Program-made: the position numbers and the translations under genes
Notes under the pieces: model-generated
What the model was told of the DNA's origin: nothing
The model's input: only the letters and a program-made list of their open reading frames with translations
Databases searched by the model: none
In this document: piece after piece, positions 1-12,686 of the stretch
How positions within the stretch are numbered: position 1 is the stretch's first letter
How the letters are laid out: each line of letters starts with the position of its first letter
Assembly: GCA_016617855.1 (NCBI GenBank)
Contig: JAECUM010004449.1
Coordinates: 1-64,000 of the forward strand
DNA from: Megalonaias nervosa
Taxonomy: Eukaryota; Mollusca; Bivalvia; Unionida; Unionidae
Direction: 5' to 3'
DNA length: 64,000 nt

Positions 1-1439
1 ACACACCGTTAAGAACAACCATAACCCCGGTGAATGGTTTCAGTTGCAGGATGAATTACACTTCATCAAAGGGAGATATCTCATAGGATTGTATAAGTCC
101 GAGTTACAAATACACAGGTGACAGCAACATAACTGTTGTCAAGTTCAATATGTAGAGCAAATTGAATAGCGAAACAAAGGAAGTGCCTATGCTAGACTCG
201 AGGAACTTGCCCATATGGAAACTTTGGAATTTCTTTAACAGAAGTCGGTTAGGCCCCAATTTATAATTGCTTAAAAATGGGTATCTTATTTTCTTTCCCT
301 TTCTTATGTCTTTCAAAGCGTGAGCTCAGTATTTACAGCCCTCAGTTTCGTGGATGCTCCTTATGTTGACGGACTCCTTTCGCGTGCTTTTAAAATATAT
401 TTGCAATATGAATTTTATTATAACGTGGCCTATCTACTCTTCAGGTCAGATACGATGCTTCTCCCAATTGTTGTGCGATGTAATATGAACTCATAAATGT
501 TAGCAGTGCCAACTGGACAATAGATTGTTTTTCCATCGTTGACATGATTCTGTTCAGTACCCAACAGGACAGCTGAAACCAAGCAGCTTGATGTATTTAT
601 ATGCGTTCCCCCAAGCCTAACTGTACATATACAACACAGCAGGAATTGTTATTTACTCAGATGTAAAATTCGTCCCGTTTACAACATAAAATGCAATATG
701 CCCTGTCACAAAAAAAAAACAAAAAACACAAGATTGTGTTTTCGAATCCTTAGTGCAAAAACGTTGTTTTTAAATATTGGTAATCATTCTGGTGTTTTGT
801 AGACTTTGAACATGATCGTGTGACATTCTTCTGACCAAAATGTAATCGAGATTTAATTTTCGGTTTTAGTTTGTTTTTTTTTATTATTCTTTGGTGATTT
901 TTTGGGTGGGGTGGGTGGTATTCGTGTGCGTAAACCGATGTATCTGCGGAAAAATGGTACGGAACAAATGCCAAAACACAAACCGGGATTTGAGATACAG
1001 TGATTTTAAATGGAGAGAGGTTTTTTCCATAAAGAAAAAGACTGGTAATGTCTTATTTCTCTGGTAATACCATCATGATGCTTTTTTTATATATTCAGTT
1101 AATAATGTACCTTGTTTTCCCTCTGGAAATAAGAAAAATATAACTTTAAGATGCCAAATTAAAGATACACACCTACCTTTGTATGAATAAGAGCATTTAA
1201 TCAAAGAAATTGCTCCTGCTTACAAAGTCTGATTTTAAGAAACAAACATTTTAGCGAGCGAAACACGCCTTTTAGAAACGGAAAATGATGCGGCTTGATG
1301 ATTGATGAGCTAGCGCGACCAAAAGTGTGCCTGATAATTTCGAATCTTGGGAACTGTTAAGACTAGTTGAACTTAAAATCTAACGTAAAGGTTAAGAAGA
1401 TAATTATTAAAGATTATTGGTATTCTTGAGTTATTATTA

Positions 1440-1712
1440 TGGCAGTAGTAGTAGCAATATTAGTAGTAGTACTAATAGCAGTAGTAGCAATAGTAGTAGT
1501 AGTAGCAGTAGTAGCAATAGTAGTAGTAGTAGCAGTAGCAATAGTAGTAGTGGCAGTATTAGTAGCAGTAGTAGTAGTGGTAGTAGTAGTAGCAGCAGTG
1601 GTAGTAGCAGCATCAGTAGCAGTAGCAGTAGTGGTAGTAGTAGTAGCAGCAGTGGTAGTAGCAGCATCAGTAGCAGTAGCAGCAGTAGTAGTAGTGGTAG
1701 CAGTAGTAGCAA

Positions 1713-1756
<44 letters not shown>

Positions 1757-1793
1757 ATAGTAGTTGTATTAGTAGCATAAGTAGTAGTAGCAT
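1440..1793. repeat. Interrupted (AGT/AGC)n trinucleotide tract
   Basis: About 350 bp of nearly pure AGT/AGC/ATT triplets. It gives open poly-Ser, poly-Val/Ala and poly-Leu frames on both strands, which is what a triplet microsatellite does and not evidence of a protein. The corresponding part of copy 2 (about 56,640-56,680) has only a short T-rich stretch, so the tract expanded in one copy. Confidence 0.9.
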
Positions 1794-2565
1794 TTATGCG
1801 GTGATGTTGGTTTGGAAAGAATTTTTAAACATATTCAGAGTTACGATAAAGTAAAAGCCTAGCAACATGCTAGTTGTAATAGAAGTATAAGTAGTTGCAA
1901 TTGTCGTTTTTGTTGTTGGTGTTCTTAACAATGACTAATATAGTGACCACTTAAATAACGATAATGACAGCGGTAATTTATCGCCCGTTTCTGTATATTC
2001 TCAAGAGTCTTGCAAAATTCTGTAATTAATTGATTAAACAATAAAGCAAATAAGAGGGTGAACAAACGCATACATCCATACGTACAGACACATATATGCA
2101 TTCATGTAAAACATTCATAAAGACAAGCAGACTAAACATACATACAGATTCGCATGCATCCAGACAGAGTAACATGCAGGCGGACATACTTTAAACTGCC
2201 CGACAATACATTTGTGCACTCTATAAATTTTCTAGTGATTATAGGTATCGAAGTTCTGGTTGATAATAGTTTTTAACATTGCAGGTCTATTTTGGTAGGT
2301 TACATTGAGTTAGGCTTAAATATTTATACAATACGAATGCCTACGGACTTACGGAAGAGAAAACTCCTGACAGCAAGTACAGCTTTAGTTCTTTTTTTCA
2401 AACATAACTAGTCAACATTTATCACGCTGATCAGGTATGTCAAGTGCTGTCTTATAGGATGTTTCAAAAGATCTAGGAACCTACAGACTGCAGAATTGCT
2501 GGATAAATTGTATTGATATCGTTCAGTGGTCTATTAGTATTTAACGATCTTACTCTTGAACACAG

Positions 2566-2756
2566 AGAGGTTGGGGGGGGGGCGTGGGGGGCGTCGGGGG
2601 GGGGGAATGAGTGAGGAGTTGTCTGTCTATCTATCTATCTATCTATCTATATATATATATATATATATATATGCCTATATAAGAGTATATTTATATAATT
2701 TAATTTATTTAAGTATATATGTCAATACTATTATTATTATTATTATTATTATTATT
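2566..2756. repeat. G-rich tract, (TCTA)n-(TA)n and (ATT)n microsatellites
   Basis: A G-rich stretch with several runs of six or more G (2567-2604) is followed by TCTA/TA repeats (2621-2672) and ATT repeats (2729-2756). The G runs could form a G-quadruplex on the + strand; that is inference from composition only. Confidence 0.85.
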
Positions 2757-3121
2757 CAACATCGACATCATCTAAACAAACACTGTTATTGTATGGATTT
2801 ATGAATCCATTTATCTACATACATGCATGTGAACAAAATGCATTGAATGGTAATCTAATTATTTATCCAAATGCCATGATTTAATTGTACCGAACCAGGT
2901 CATATTAATAGTTGAGGACTTTCCTTCCTTGTCGCCCCACTTATAGGCAGGTTTGCTAAATATACATAAATAGTACAGAAGTCCTGAACACCTCACGCGT
3001 TTAGAAACAATATGGACAAAGACTTTGACAAAGTCCAATTTATGTGATAAAAGAAAATGTAGCTCAAGAGAATACACACATACATGGAGAGGCGTTTAAA
3101 GGTAAGTTATTCCATACATAC

Positions 3122-3188
3122 ATACATTACATACGTGCGTGCGTACGTACGTGCATACATACATACATACATACATACATACATACAT
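3122..3188. repeat. (CATA)n microsatellite
   Basis: Tetranucleotide repeat with a short variant centre (gtgcgtgcgtacgtacg). Copy 2 has a much shorter CATA-like patch at the matching place (about 58,340-58,370). Confidence 0.85.
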
Positions 3189-3258
3189 CTTTCTTGTCTT
3201 CTTCGTATTTGTCATATACATCAAGTTGTATTTTCTTGTTGTCTGAATAATCTGCAAG

Positions 3259-3410
3259 AACAAATTCGTTGTGGCTCTTCCCGGGGTTTTCCAGGGTTCG
3301 TCCTCTACCAATTATACTGACTGTCATGTATAGCCTATCTTGTGCTGGAAAATGGCTTTAAACCCTAGAACAACAACGACAACAACAACATCAACAACAA
3401 CAAATTCGTT
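3259..3410 (+). mobile_element. 5'-truncated SINE with (AAC)n tail and 12-bp target duplication
   Basis: The body 3271-3398 ends in an AAC-rich tail after the motif ttaaaccctagaacaacaac. It is flanked by perfect 12-bp duplications aacaaattcgtt at 3259-3270 and 3399-3410, a target-site duplication typical of LINE-driven retroposition. The body, with motifs ggggttttcc and ctatac, matches the element at 30366-30545 on the opposite strand. The tRNA-like head is missing, so this copy is 5'-truncated. The equivalent position in copy 2 (about 58,415-58,430) lacks it, so it inserted after the block was duplicated. I recall similar sequences in molluscan genomes; that recollection is unchecked. Confidence 0.75.
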
Positions 3411-4712
3411 CACTGTTAAAATCTGCATTTTGTTGCACCGTATTTTACATAAAATTTGTCGAGTCAGTTGGGATAAAAGAAATTCTACATCACTAAGTAA
3501 TCATACGTCTGCTTTTTGGCAGTGAGCCATGACAAGATTTGGTTGCACGTAGCTCAGGTTAACAACGCCATTAAATAACAACCAAGGCTGCCAAATCGGA
3601 CTGAAAAAATACCGAAGCTAATACTAGTGTCTGGTTTAAACATCACTCCTTACATTCACCGACGACCCTCGACTACCAGTTAGGGAATGTTTAGTTCAAG
3701 ATATGGGAACTCAATTGTTATAAGCTGATTCATATGGATTTACCGCTTGTGCTCTCTTGATATAATTTGCGGTGTTATTGTTTACATTGTGAAGTGAACT
3801 AGATAAAGGGTCCCATTGTTGAGTGACATTTGCGTGCATGAAGACGATCCATTGACCGAATATTTTATCTCGGTCAACTTCCTGGTGTTACTTGCGAGAA
3901 TGGTTGACGCCTTATTAGGTTTCTGTCTGTAAAGTAATTTAATATATCTTCCCGATACATTGTTTACATCATTTGCAAGATCTGCATGCATCCATGCATA
4001 CATTTATACATGCATAGATGTACAATGGGCGGACTGATTCAGGTGACACACGTATACCCATCTTCACCCCAACAACCTAGAGGGCTCGGGCCTACAAACT
4101 ATTACGGAATATTTAAAAAGCTTTACTGATATCGACAAAATATTTGTGTCACTTTCTTTACAATATACACATGGTGCGAAAGGGTAATAAATGTTGATGC
4201 CATTGATTGGGAGGGGGAATCGTGTGGTATGATCTGTATGGTAAAGATTTGTAATAAAAAATAAAAATAAATTAAATGTGGGATAGGTACAAAAGCAAAA
4301 TGTGCAATCAGTGCGCAGCTCGAGCATTGAAGGCACAGCGAAAGACAGTAGTCACATTTTAGCAGGACTGTAAGCGTCTTGCAAGGATAGAAGATTTTAA
4401 TTAGATGAACTGCCCATTTAGGTTGTTATACGCATATTAATTTTTCTAATTAGAGATACATGCTCCTAAAATGAATGACACTCATTCAAGATTTGATTTA
4501 CATTTAGACAAACATTGTGTGGATAACTATAATGCAAATGGAATTGCGCAGCACGGAAGCTTATCAGTTTATAATAAAACAAGGAGATTAGCCCTGAGAT
4601 TATATCGGATTGGCTTACAGGTGACTGACGGACTTTGTGGTGCAGCACGGTGGAGTTAACTCGGGTGTGAACGACCGTGGGCCCACTATATCAGAAAAAC
4701 TTCAACTCAATC

Positions 4713-5063
4713 TCAGAGCAGACAGATTAGCAGTTTTAGGTCCTTAGCACCGACGGTGTATGAAAGAATTTCTCGGGAGCTCAGATTCTTGATGACGTAA
4801 AGATTGGCTTCGTCCGGACGACACAGCTGGAATAAAAACATGCCTGGGATAGAAAACGTCTGCGATAAAGACGAGGAGATGGGAACTGAAAAACAATGAC
4901 CTGGTTTCAGAGTAAAGTAGCCGTCATACTGCACAGAAGTGAAACTGAGCACCAAGATGACAAAGCTTATGCCGCCATACTTAAACGCAATTAACATTAC
5001 ATGGGGGTGGGGTGGGGTTGATATCCATTGTCTTCTGTGAAACCCTTGATTTTGGTGTGTCAC
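4713..5063 (-). other. Unidentified 116-codon open frame, possible fragment
   Basis: Reading from 5063 down to 4713, this frame encodes a balanced, non-repetitive peptide with a hydrophobic N-terminal third (IALVIL-type segment near residues 25-45) and motifs GYFTLKPGHCFSVP and LFQLCRPDEANLYVI. Codon choice looks more gene-like than in neighbouring frames. I do not recognise a family and see no partner exon. It lies in a part of copy 1 that seems absent from copy 2, next to a suspected retroelement fragment, so it may belong to an inserted mobile element. Chance is also possible. Confidence 0.2.
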
Positions 5064-5239
5064 TTTTCAGGGCAGGAGTTGCGTTCAGATATAGTAAATA
5101 TAGACCACAGAGGTCAGTTATAAATGAGGAAAACCCAAATAATCTTCAAGTTGATAAAAAGGTCATTTGTTTTGAAAACCCACAGAGAATTTGCCCCGGC
5201 GGATGGAGTGGATCTTACGAGACCAACAGGCGAGTAAGA

Positions 5240-5560
5240 CAAGCTGCGCCAACTAATTAGCAACCCAGACTTTCAATGGATGAGAATCTTTGACAGCATC
5301 CTTAGTTGCCGTACAATGTATACAAGCGTTCCTCGACCACAGCAAACTCCTCATGGACAACGAGAAAGACTCTGCAAACAATTTACCGCTACCCTGGAAC
5401 TTATTAACTAAATAGTCCTCCAGGACACAATCCTCGGACAAAAGCTGATACCACTCTTCCAAGAACAGGACATCACTATAGCCTCAATTCTCTTAGGAGT
5501 GAGGTTCATCATCAGAATGTCGTCACAGGCGGTCGCTTTGCACCAACACCATCTGCCTCA
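5240..5560 (+). pseudogene. Decayed retroelement ORF fragment (tentative)
   Basis: The + strand frame around 5240-5530 reads through one stop (TAA at 5408) and contains ILGQKLIPLFQEQDITIASI. I recall this kind of motif (LG-KLIPLF-EQ-ITIASIL) near the C-terminus of proteins from invertebrate and fish retroelements. The upstream residues FQWMRIFDSILS, then GQRERLCKQFTATLEL, fit the same picture. The reading frame degrades after about 5530. The match is from memory, and the exact element class is unknown. Confidence 0.35.
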
Positions 5561-6778
5561 ACACCTAAAATGCTAGTTTCCGTGCCTCTAAACCAAACCC
5601 AGACCAGTCAACAGATAAACCAGACGTCAGCCCATGTACCTAAACCAGACACACATTCACGAATCTTTAGACCAGATCCTGGAGGTGCAACATAATGAAT
5701 GAAAAACATCTGGAGCAGCTGCATGGAATGCTGAAAACATTAGCCGGCAAAGAATGTGCAGCTCTGCTCAGAATTATTGGGTTAGTGTGTCCTTCTGGCA
5801 GAGAACCGCTGCCAATGTCATTGGATGACGTGCTGGAATTGTTGTGGCACTTGTCATGGTGACAGCTGTCTCGCTCTTTTCTATAATCATTCGTCACCTG
5901 TGCAAACAAGTCTTGAGCCCATAACACGTGAACCCAAGAATTGAAATCATCATCGCGATGCATCGCACAACAAGCATAGTTTCATTGGCTGTGAGGTTTT
6001 CAGCTTTTACAGCGTCTTTGGGTATGCTTCATGTATAACCTCATCCATTATTGGGCTTTGCGTTAATCTAATATTCTAAATCGGTTTCCTTGGGCTAAAG
6101 TCACGCTGAAAAGGATCGACTTGTGGCTAATTACTATATTTTGAAACCCGTTGTACAAATGTGCAGAATTTTACCTCACCCTAGCAAATAAATGTCTACA
6201 TCTTAACAGATGTGGATAGACTTTCACGATATTAAACACGCCCAGTTTTATACATGCATATTTACATCATACAAAACAAGTAAATTTAGTTGCTTCATAG
6301 TTGAAAATAAAAGGCTCTACTTTTAATATTGTAATCCCGATACTGAGGCTATTCGCTTTCATGAAAGGACACATCAACTGTTTTCTTAGGTGTTTTCTAA
6401 TCGAAACTATTGATTGTGTAAATTATACTATCAATGTACTTTAACACTCCTACACTTTTGATTGGCTTCTATAGTTCCCTCGAAAGTAAACGGTAGTACG
6501 ATTGTGATCTGAGATAAATAAACTACTAGGAGATACGTAGTGAGAAAATGTACATCTCTGTTTACAATGTTTCTAACGCCGCCATGTAAGTTAACGACGA
6601 TGATGTTTGAGAAGGTGACTTAGAAATCAACATGCTCTTCTTTCTATAGATACATTCTTTTTCTACCTATCAAATATGAGTGACTTTTTAGCACAAAGGA
6701 ATAAATAATTCGTGAACTAGCTTGCTAACGCTAGGTTCATTTTTTATTTCTCTCCATATGTGCATGTTTGCTATTTGA

Positions 6779-6878
<100 letters not shown>

Positions 6879-7129
6879 AACTCTCCATGTACAGTTACAT
6901 GTTGATATCTTCACTGATCTCATTCAAAGCCACAAGCCACTAAAATACGTTCTTTTTCTCAGTGTAATCGTATTCAAAGGCAAGTGAACAATGGGATGGA
7001 ATGTGTTGTACTGTATGGGGTTGATTTATTGTCAAAAGCGGTGATTTTCCTTTTGGTCTGGGAAACGCTTACCTGTGGGCCATGAAATATTAGCATATGG
7101 GCCAATAATTCAAGCAAGGATTATCTAGT

Positions 7130-7830
7130 TACCTCATCGGTTTGACATACATGCCGGGGTTTTCTGTTGTTGTTTTATTATGTTGATGTAACTTCAACGT
7201 ATTTCGAGGTCCTCGGGGAAGTTACTTGATGTTTGACTTACGGAAGAAACTGTCATAAAAACTTACAACTGTAGTACTGTCAGAAACGGTAGTCAAACAA
7301 GTGATATCTCGTACTTTTCAGATACTCAAACAAATTTGCTAACAATATGGTATTTGTGTTTTGGTTGATATGAGCTATTTTGCGACCACTGACCTTACTT
7401 AGCCTTTAAATTTCAACACCTGTACCTGAAAGCAGCACGTGCACGGATACTACAGAAATTTTTTTGTAATGCATGCTGTACTGCGAAGCTTATTAAAGTA
7501 CTTGTTCCAAAAAATTATAAAATGTAGACTTTTATAAAACTTGAAATCAGCAGGCTTTTTCCAGCCAATATTTGTTGACTATTTTCAGTATAATTGAGAT
7601 TTAGTAATATTCACCTTTTAAATATTGTTATAATGTAAGCCGTCAGCTTGGCTCCATTCGGAAACATGGGAGGCTTGTTCTACAATGTAGAATCGACATC
7701 ATAATACTGAGTGTATAATAGGGACAACATGATCCTAGAAAAACCAGACAGGAGATAATTAGAAAATGGCACTAATGAAAAATTGTCATCAGATGTTTCC
7801 TACCATCACTACTCCTACTACTAAATAATT

Positions 7831-7871
<41 letters not shown>

Positions 7872-7955
7872 ACAAAATATGTGGAGCAATACTTATGTAA
7901 ATGAATTTAGGACATATACACATGTATATATTATTCACCCACCCATCCAATATCC

Positions 7956-8011
<56 letters not shown>

Positions 8012-9170
8012 GTGAGTAACAGTGCTACATGTTGATACACGACTGCGTTATATCAACACAAGAATCTATTCACTACATATATTTAGGTCGATAACGAAGA
8101 AACTTCAACATAATTTGTCCAGTCTGACTGCAGTTTCTAGATTCCTAGACGTTTCAAACCTTCCTGGAAGGTGACACTTGACATATCTGATCGGTTTTGA
8201 TAAATGCTGTCCACTTATGTAAGTTATTAGAATTAAAGTCTACACCTGCTGTCTTTCATAGAAATTTTATCAATCTTTATCAGTTCAGATAGTCAAAAAT
8301 AGATACGTTGCTTGAGAACATATCATCTGTCAGGACTTCCTGGATGCTTAAGAAGGCAAGATTCCTATTAACAAAATTAAGACATTATTGGCAGGTAGTA
8401 TAAAAGTCTTCTGTTTCTATGCATAAGATAAATGTATGTCTGTATGTGTTTTTCCTTCGTTTATTAACTTGCTTGCTTGATTAATTAATTATTATTATTA
8501 CTATTTAATTCTGCAAAATATATAACTACTCATTTACTTGTGTTCAGACCATTTCTTTTGTACGTACTTTAAGTTAAACTTTATTTAATTTACATCCAGG
8601 AATGGTGACAAGTTTTGAAACTTATTATTGATGTTCCTGTCAACTTTTAGGCGACTATCTTTCTAATCGATTGCTCTAGGGGCATTTGTGAAAAAGGTCA
8701 CATCAGTCGAAATATGGCTATTTTATTCCACATGGTTTCGTTAGAAATAAAATTATGGTATCGTTCAAGGGACAGAAGGCTGACGGGATGCAGAATCAGT
8801 TAAATTACATGTTACCACGTGTGTACAATTAATCTCGATTCCAAATGAGAGCCAATTTTACATTAGCCATTGAAACACATGTCATATTGTGGAGAAGAAA
8901 ACGATATTAACCATCTTGTTGATACAAACGCACTATAAAGGTAGGTAAAATATCGTCTTTTCATGTTCTGAAGAAAATGGATATCAAACTAGAATTCTAG
9001 ACTAACTCGCGCATTTGCTATTCTACCGACATCTGCACATTATGTTCTTCGTATCTATTTTTAAACGTTTCAAAATGGCGACATGAATAAACATGAACTG
9101 ATATTGTGACACAGTAAACTCAGTGACACAGAAGATTATTCACTAGGCCAATACGTTAGAATGCTTTGTC
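7130..9170. other. Non-coding interval with two simple repeats
   Basis: No supported gene on either strand. It contains an (ATT)n tract (7833-7869) and a (TC)n tract (7958-8004); the remainder is AT-rich unique-looking sequence. Homology to the duplicated block fades at about 7,100-7,200. Confidence 0.6.
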
Positions 9171-9180
9171 AGGTAGCCAT

Positions 9181-10742
9181 ATACACCTCTCCCTCGATAA
9201 CTCGCGCACAATGGGGTCCACAAACATAGACCGCACTATAAGCGAGGGCGCGAGTAACAGAGGGACCTCCGAAAATTGAAAAACTCCTCTTAGGCTATAC
9301 TTTGAGAAAACCGCGGGGGGTGGGGTAGAGAACTGGACTGTTTAATGACTGAATCATCGTTTTACAATCACGTAGATAATAATTATTAATAACGCACTTT
9401 TTCTCATGAAGTTGTTCGTTATTCTATATAAATAACATTTATTTTCAAATGTCCAACATGTGAAAGATCGTTTGAAATGTTTTCAACATTCATCACGGGT
9501 ACGCGAAAACATGCATGTAAAAAGTCACTGCTTTTTGTTTTGTTGATTAGTCTGGTTCCCGGAGTGGTATTTAATAGTATACTGCCAAGTCAGGAGTCGG
9601 ATTAGCAGGGAACTAGACTAACTCTTGATACACCACCAAACAAGATTCCTTTCTTTAAAAAACTAACGACATTTATTTCGTGAGACAATCGTCTATGTCG
9701 AAACTCGGATTTTGTATTGTTCAGTTAGTACAGTATTGATGTCCTGATTTCATTGGAAGTGATAGTGAAACTTCTTATCATCCTTGATGATATCTCTATG
9801 TGCCAGTTCGAGATATCTCTGAAACTCGCTTGTCCACAATGGTCCGTATCTGTGAAACCAAGCTCTTTATTTTGTGAAGTATTCCTTTTGCTTGGTTGCC
9901 TTGCTATCTTTGATCACAATTATGAATGAGTCGGTTAAATTAAGGTAGTTTATGTTACATGCACAATAACATTTATAACAGTGTTCGATTGATCAAATGA
10001 AGCGAGTTCACCCGACATACAACCGGGCCGCAAGTTTTTAAGTAGGATGAATTTGCGTGCCTTTTAACTTTTCTTTTATTCAGCCTCCTTTGTTTCATTC
10101 AAAAGACATAATTTATATGATAATACAAAGGCGGCCAGCTTTTAATTCAGTGCAAAAATACAACCAATACTTCTGCAAGTCCGTTTTCAAAACACAATCG
10201 GGACTTAGTGGGTTCTCAGAAAAATGCCTGCGGACATGGATGACACATTTTACATTTAAATACACATCACATTTATGATGATTACACTTAAGAGGAACTA
10301 AAAGATAAAATTAAAACACAAATTTCACTTAATAAAATTTTTAAATTTAATATTTAATTATTTATCTACAGCCTACACCAGGCGTAAGTGACATTTTCAT
10401 TGATCGAAATTTCCTTGAATATCTTTAATTACGATGTACTAAGAATGCCGTTTGGAAAGAAAATGTAACCAATTATATGACTTCTTATGAAAAGCTGATA
10501 ATTTCAAAATGTTGATTAAAATTTCCATGTCTTATCTACCGTTTTCGACCATAAAACGAGCGATATATCAAAGTTTCATTTAGCAATTTCGATCGCGATT
10601 TTCTTCAAGTTTAATAAATAGGGATCAAATTGGGGGGGGGGGGGTATTTTCTGGTTTAAAAAAATGGGATCCACGCCTGACCCTGCGTTATAAGCGGGTT
10701 CGTGAGTTATCAGGGCGCAAGTTATCGAGGGAGTGGTGTATC
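9181..10742. mobile_element. Tigger/pogo-like DNA transposon, non-autonomous or decayed
   Basis: Imperfect terminal inverted repeats of about 27 bp bound the element. The left end starts atacacctctccctcgataa (from 9181). The right end, read on the minus strand from 10742, starts atacaccactccctcgataa. Subterminal blocks are also inverted (accgcactataagcgagg near 9227 against the ataacgcaggg region near 10,690). TIRs containing ccctcgataact are typical, from memory, of pogo/Tigger families of the Tc1/mariner superfamily, which target TA; both ends abut TA dinucleotides. I find no DDE transposase frame in the 1.56 kb, so it is either a deletion derivative or too decayed to read. A G homopolymer lies near 10,631-10,644. 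Confidence 0.6.
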
Positions 10743-10930
10743 TCGCTACGTTTCTGTATACATCACAGTTTTAATACAGGTGCTTTTGTACCTTTGTAAT
10801 CATTAATCGTAATCCTGCTTTATCTACAACTATGATAAATAATCTTCATCTGGACTTAGTTTCTGGTGTTAATTGAGGTCGTGCCAGTATACTGTAATGT
10901 CTAAATACAGTTCTAAAATACAAGAGGTAT

Positions 10931-11134
10931 GATATTTCCAGTGCCGGATTACCAAATAGGCAGAGTAGGCACCGGCCTATGGGCCCCACGCCTTTTAAGG
11001 GCTCCGCGACAATGGATCAAAATAATATTGAACTGATTTGATCTTGACGTATTAGAAGATAATTTGCGAGGGGGGCCCCGAGATTTCGACTGCCTAGGGG
11101 CCTCCATAGGGTTTTATCCGGCACTGGATATTTC
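10931..11134. mobile_element. 188-bp MITE with perfect 8-bp target duplication (hAT-type)
   Basis: The element 10939-11126 has 11-bp terminal inverted repeats, cagtgccggat at the left and its complement atccggcactg at the right. It is flanked on both sides by gatatttc (10931-10938 and 11127-11134), a perfect 8-bp target-site duplication. The body is GC-rich with ggggcc-type inverted segments. An 8-bp duplication and ends beginning CAG are hallmarks of the hAT superfamily. It has no coding capacity and would have been mobilised in trans. Confidence 0.85.
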
Positions 11135-11493
11135 AACTAAATTGTATTCGGACTGTATAATTTCTTCATCAGATGTATACAGACACTCATTCCACAACAT
11201 AGAGGTTGTCAGTATCTACGTACAAAACAAACTACCTGTACCGAACTTTGCCGTTGACCGTTCGTTTTCGCCAATCTTACTTTGTACATGGATCGATGGT
11301 ATTGGTCCAGCAATCATTTATTATTATCATTATTGCTAGTAGTAGTAGTATTAGTTTATTTGTGCGCAATGCTTGTTGCTATCATAATTTCATAGCATAT
11401 TGCACTGTCAATCATCGGAATGTATCATAATGTGCTTCAGCGCAGGTTCTGCGCCTAATACATTCAAGCTCAGATGACGAACTTGTTCATGTG

Positions 11494-11605
<112 letters not shown>

Positions 11606-11609
11606 TGTA

Positions 11610-12225
11610 CTTGTTGACTTTAAATGAATTTCATCCTCCTTTGTAAAAGACAAGAGGTTTTCGTTTTGTTGTTTCAATTCTTTATTCACTAAATTGTTCA
11701 CTTTTTCCGAATCATTGTAAAATGCTTGAATACAACATTTTCTTCTGTATATTATTGATTTGTACTTCTTGTGGATTAATTGAAAATATATACAAAAGCT
11801 TATCAGAATGTGTTGGCCGCTTCGACTGACCAAAATATGATATCACTATGGGAGTTACGCCCTCTTCTGGTATCATATCCTTCGAATTACCTTCATTTTA
11901 ACTTGGACTTATTTGTTCCGATAATTTTTCTTTTCCACAAAAAGTAATCAAGCATTTTTAGATTCATATCGGTCTGTAATATCTGCTTTTCAGTGATGAC
12001 AAAAATCTTGTCTGTTGTATACTGACGTAATTATGCATTACATCATTTTTGTCCTTAGGAACACATCGCTGAAAAATAGTTAACATGTCAATATGCAATT
12101 ATCTCTTTATTTGAGTTACTCTGATTTCATGTTGTGTCTCGGGCACAAACATGTTTCTTGCAATGTCAATATTCAATTCATATTTACGGAGATGTCAATT
12201 TTTTATGCTTTTAATATTTAGGGGT
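11610..12225. other. Non-coding interval, nothing recognised
   Basis: AT-rich sequence with no supported gene, repeat or RNA on either strand. Confidence 0.5.
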
Positions 12226-12232
12226 TCGGAAT

Positions 12233-12339
12233 GCATTTGGATAGTCTTGGATTTCACCAATGATCGAAAATGGTTTAGATTAGAGTTTGTTCGGATTTTA
12301 ACTTTTGGTCAATGGTGAAATCCAAGACTATCCGAATGC
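12233..12339. repeat. Fold-back inverted repeat (arms about 37 bp, loop about 32 bp)
   Basis: The left arm 12233-12270 contains ggatagtcttggatttcacc. The right arm 12303-12339 is its near-exact complement (ggtgaaatccaagactatcc). Only a few mismatches occur over about 37 bp. A transcript would form a long hairpin. It may be a fold-back MITE or a MITE relic; no clear target duplication is visible. Confidence 0.75.
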
Positions 12340-12605
12340 AAACAGCACTCCCTTCCATGTACTTGTACAGGCGTCAAAACTGGCGAACAGTTGTTGAATT
12401 TTCCCTACTATGTCGCGAACTGAACGATGTATGTCGAGCTGTTTTCAAAATTGAACTATTCTTGATTACGGCTGGTTTTGGTTGGAAATTGGCAGACAAA
12501 ATTAGGACAAACTAGCAGGGTTGGAACTACTGATGGGTGCGCACTCGTGTCTTCCTTTGTGTTAAATTGTTACAGGTTAGACACATACGCACACACTGAC
12601 ACACA

Positions 12606-12608
<3 letters not shown>

Positions 12609-12683
<75 letters not shown>
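12609..12683. repeat. (CA)n microsatellite
   Basis: Uninterrupted CA repeats of about 74 bp, preceded by a few imperfect units. Confidence 0.95.

Positions 12684-12686
<3 letters not shown>

Noticed and set aside
1417..1854. 145-codon poly-Ser open frame
   Set aside because: Produced by the AGT/AGC triplet repeat, which is equally open as poly-Leu and poly-Val/Ala in other frames.
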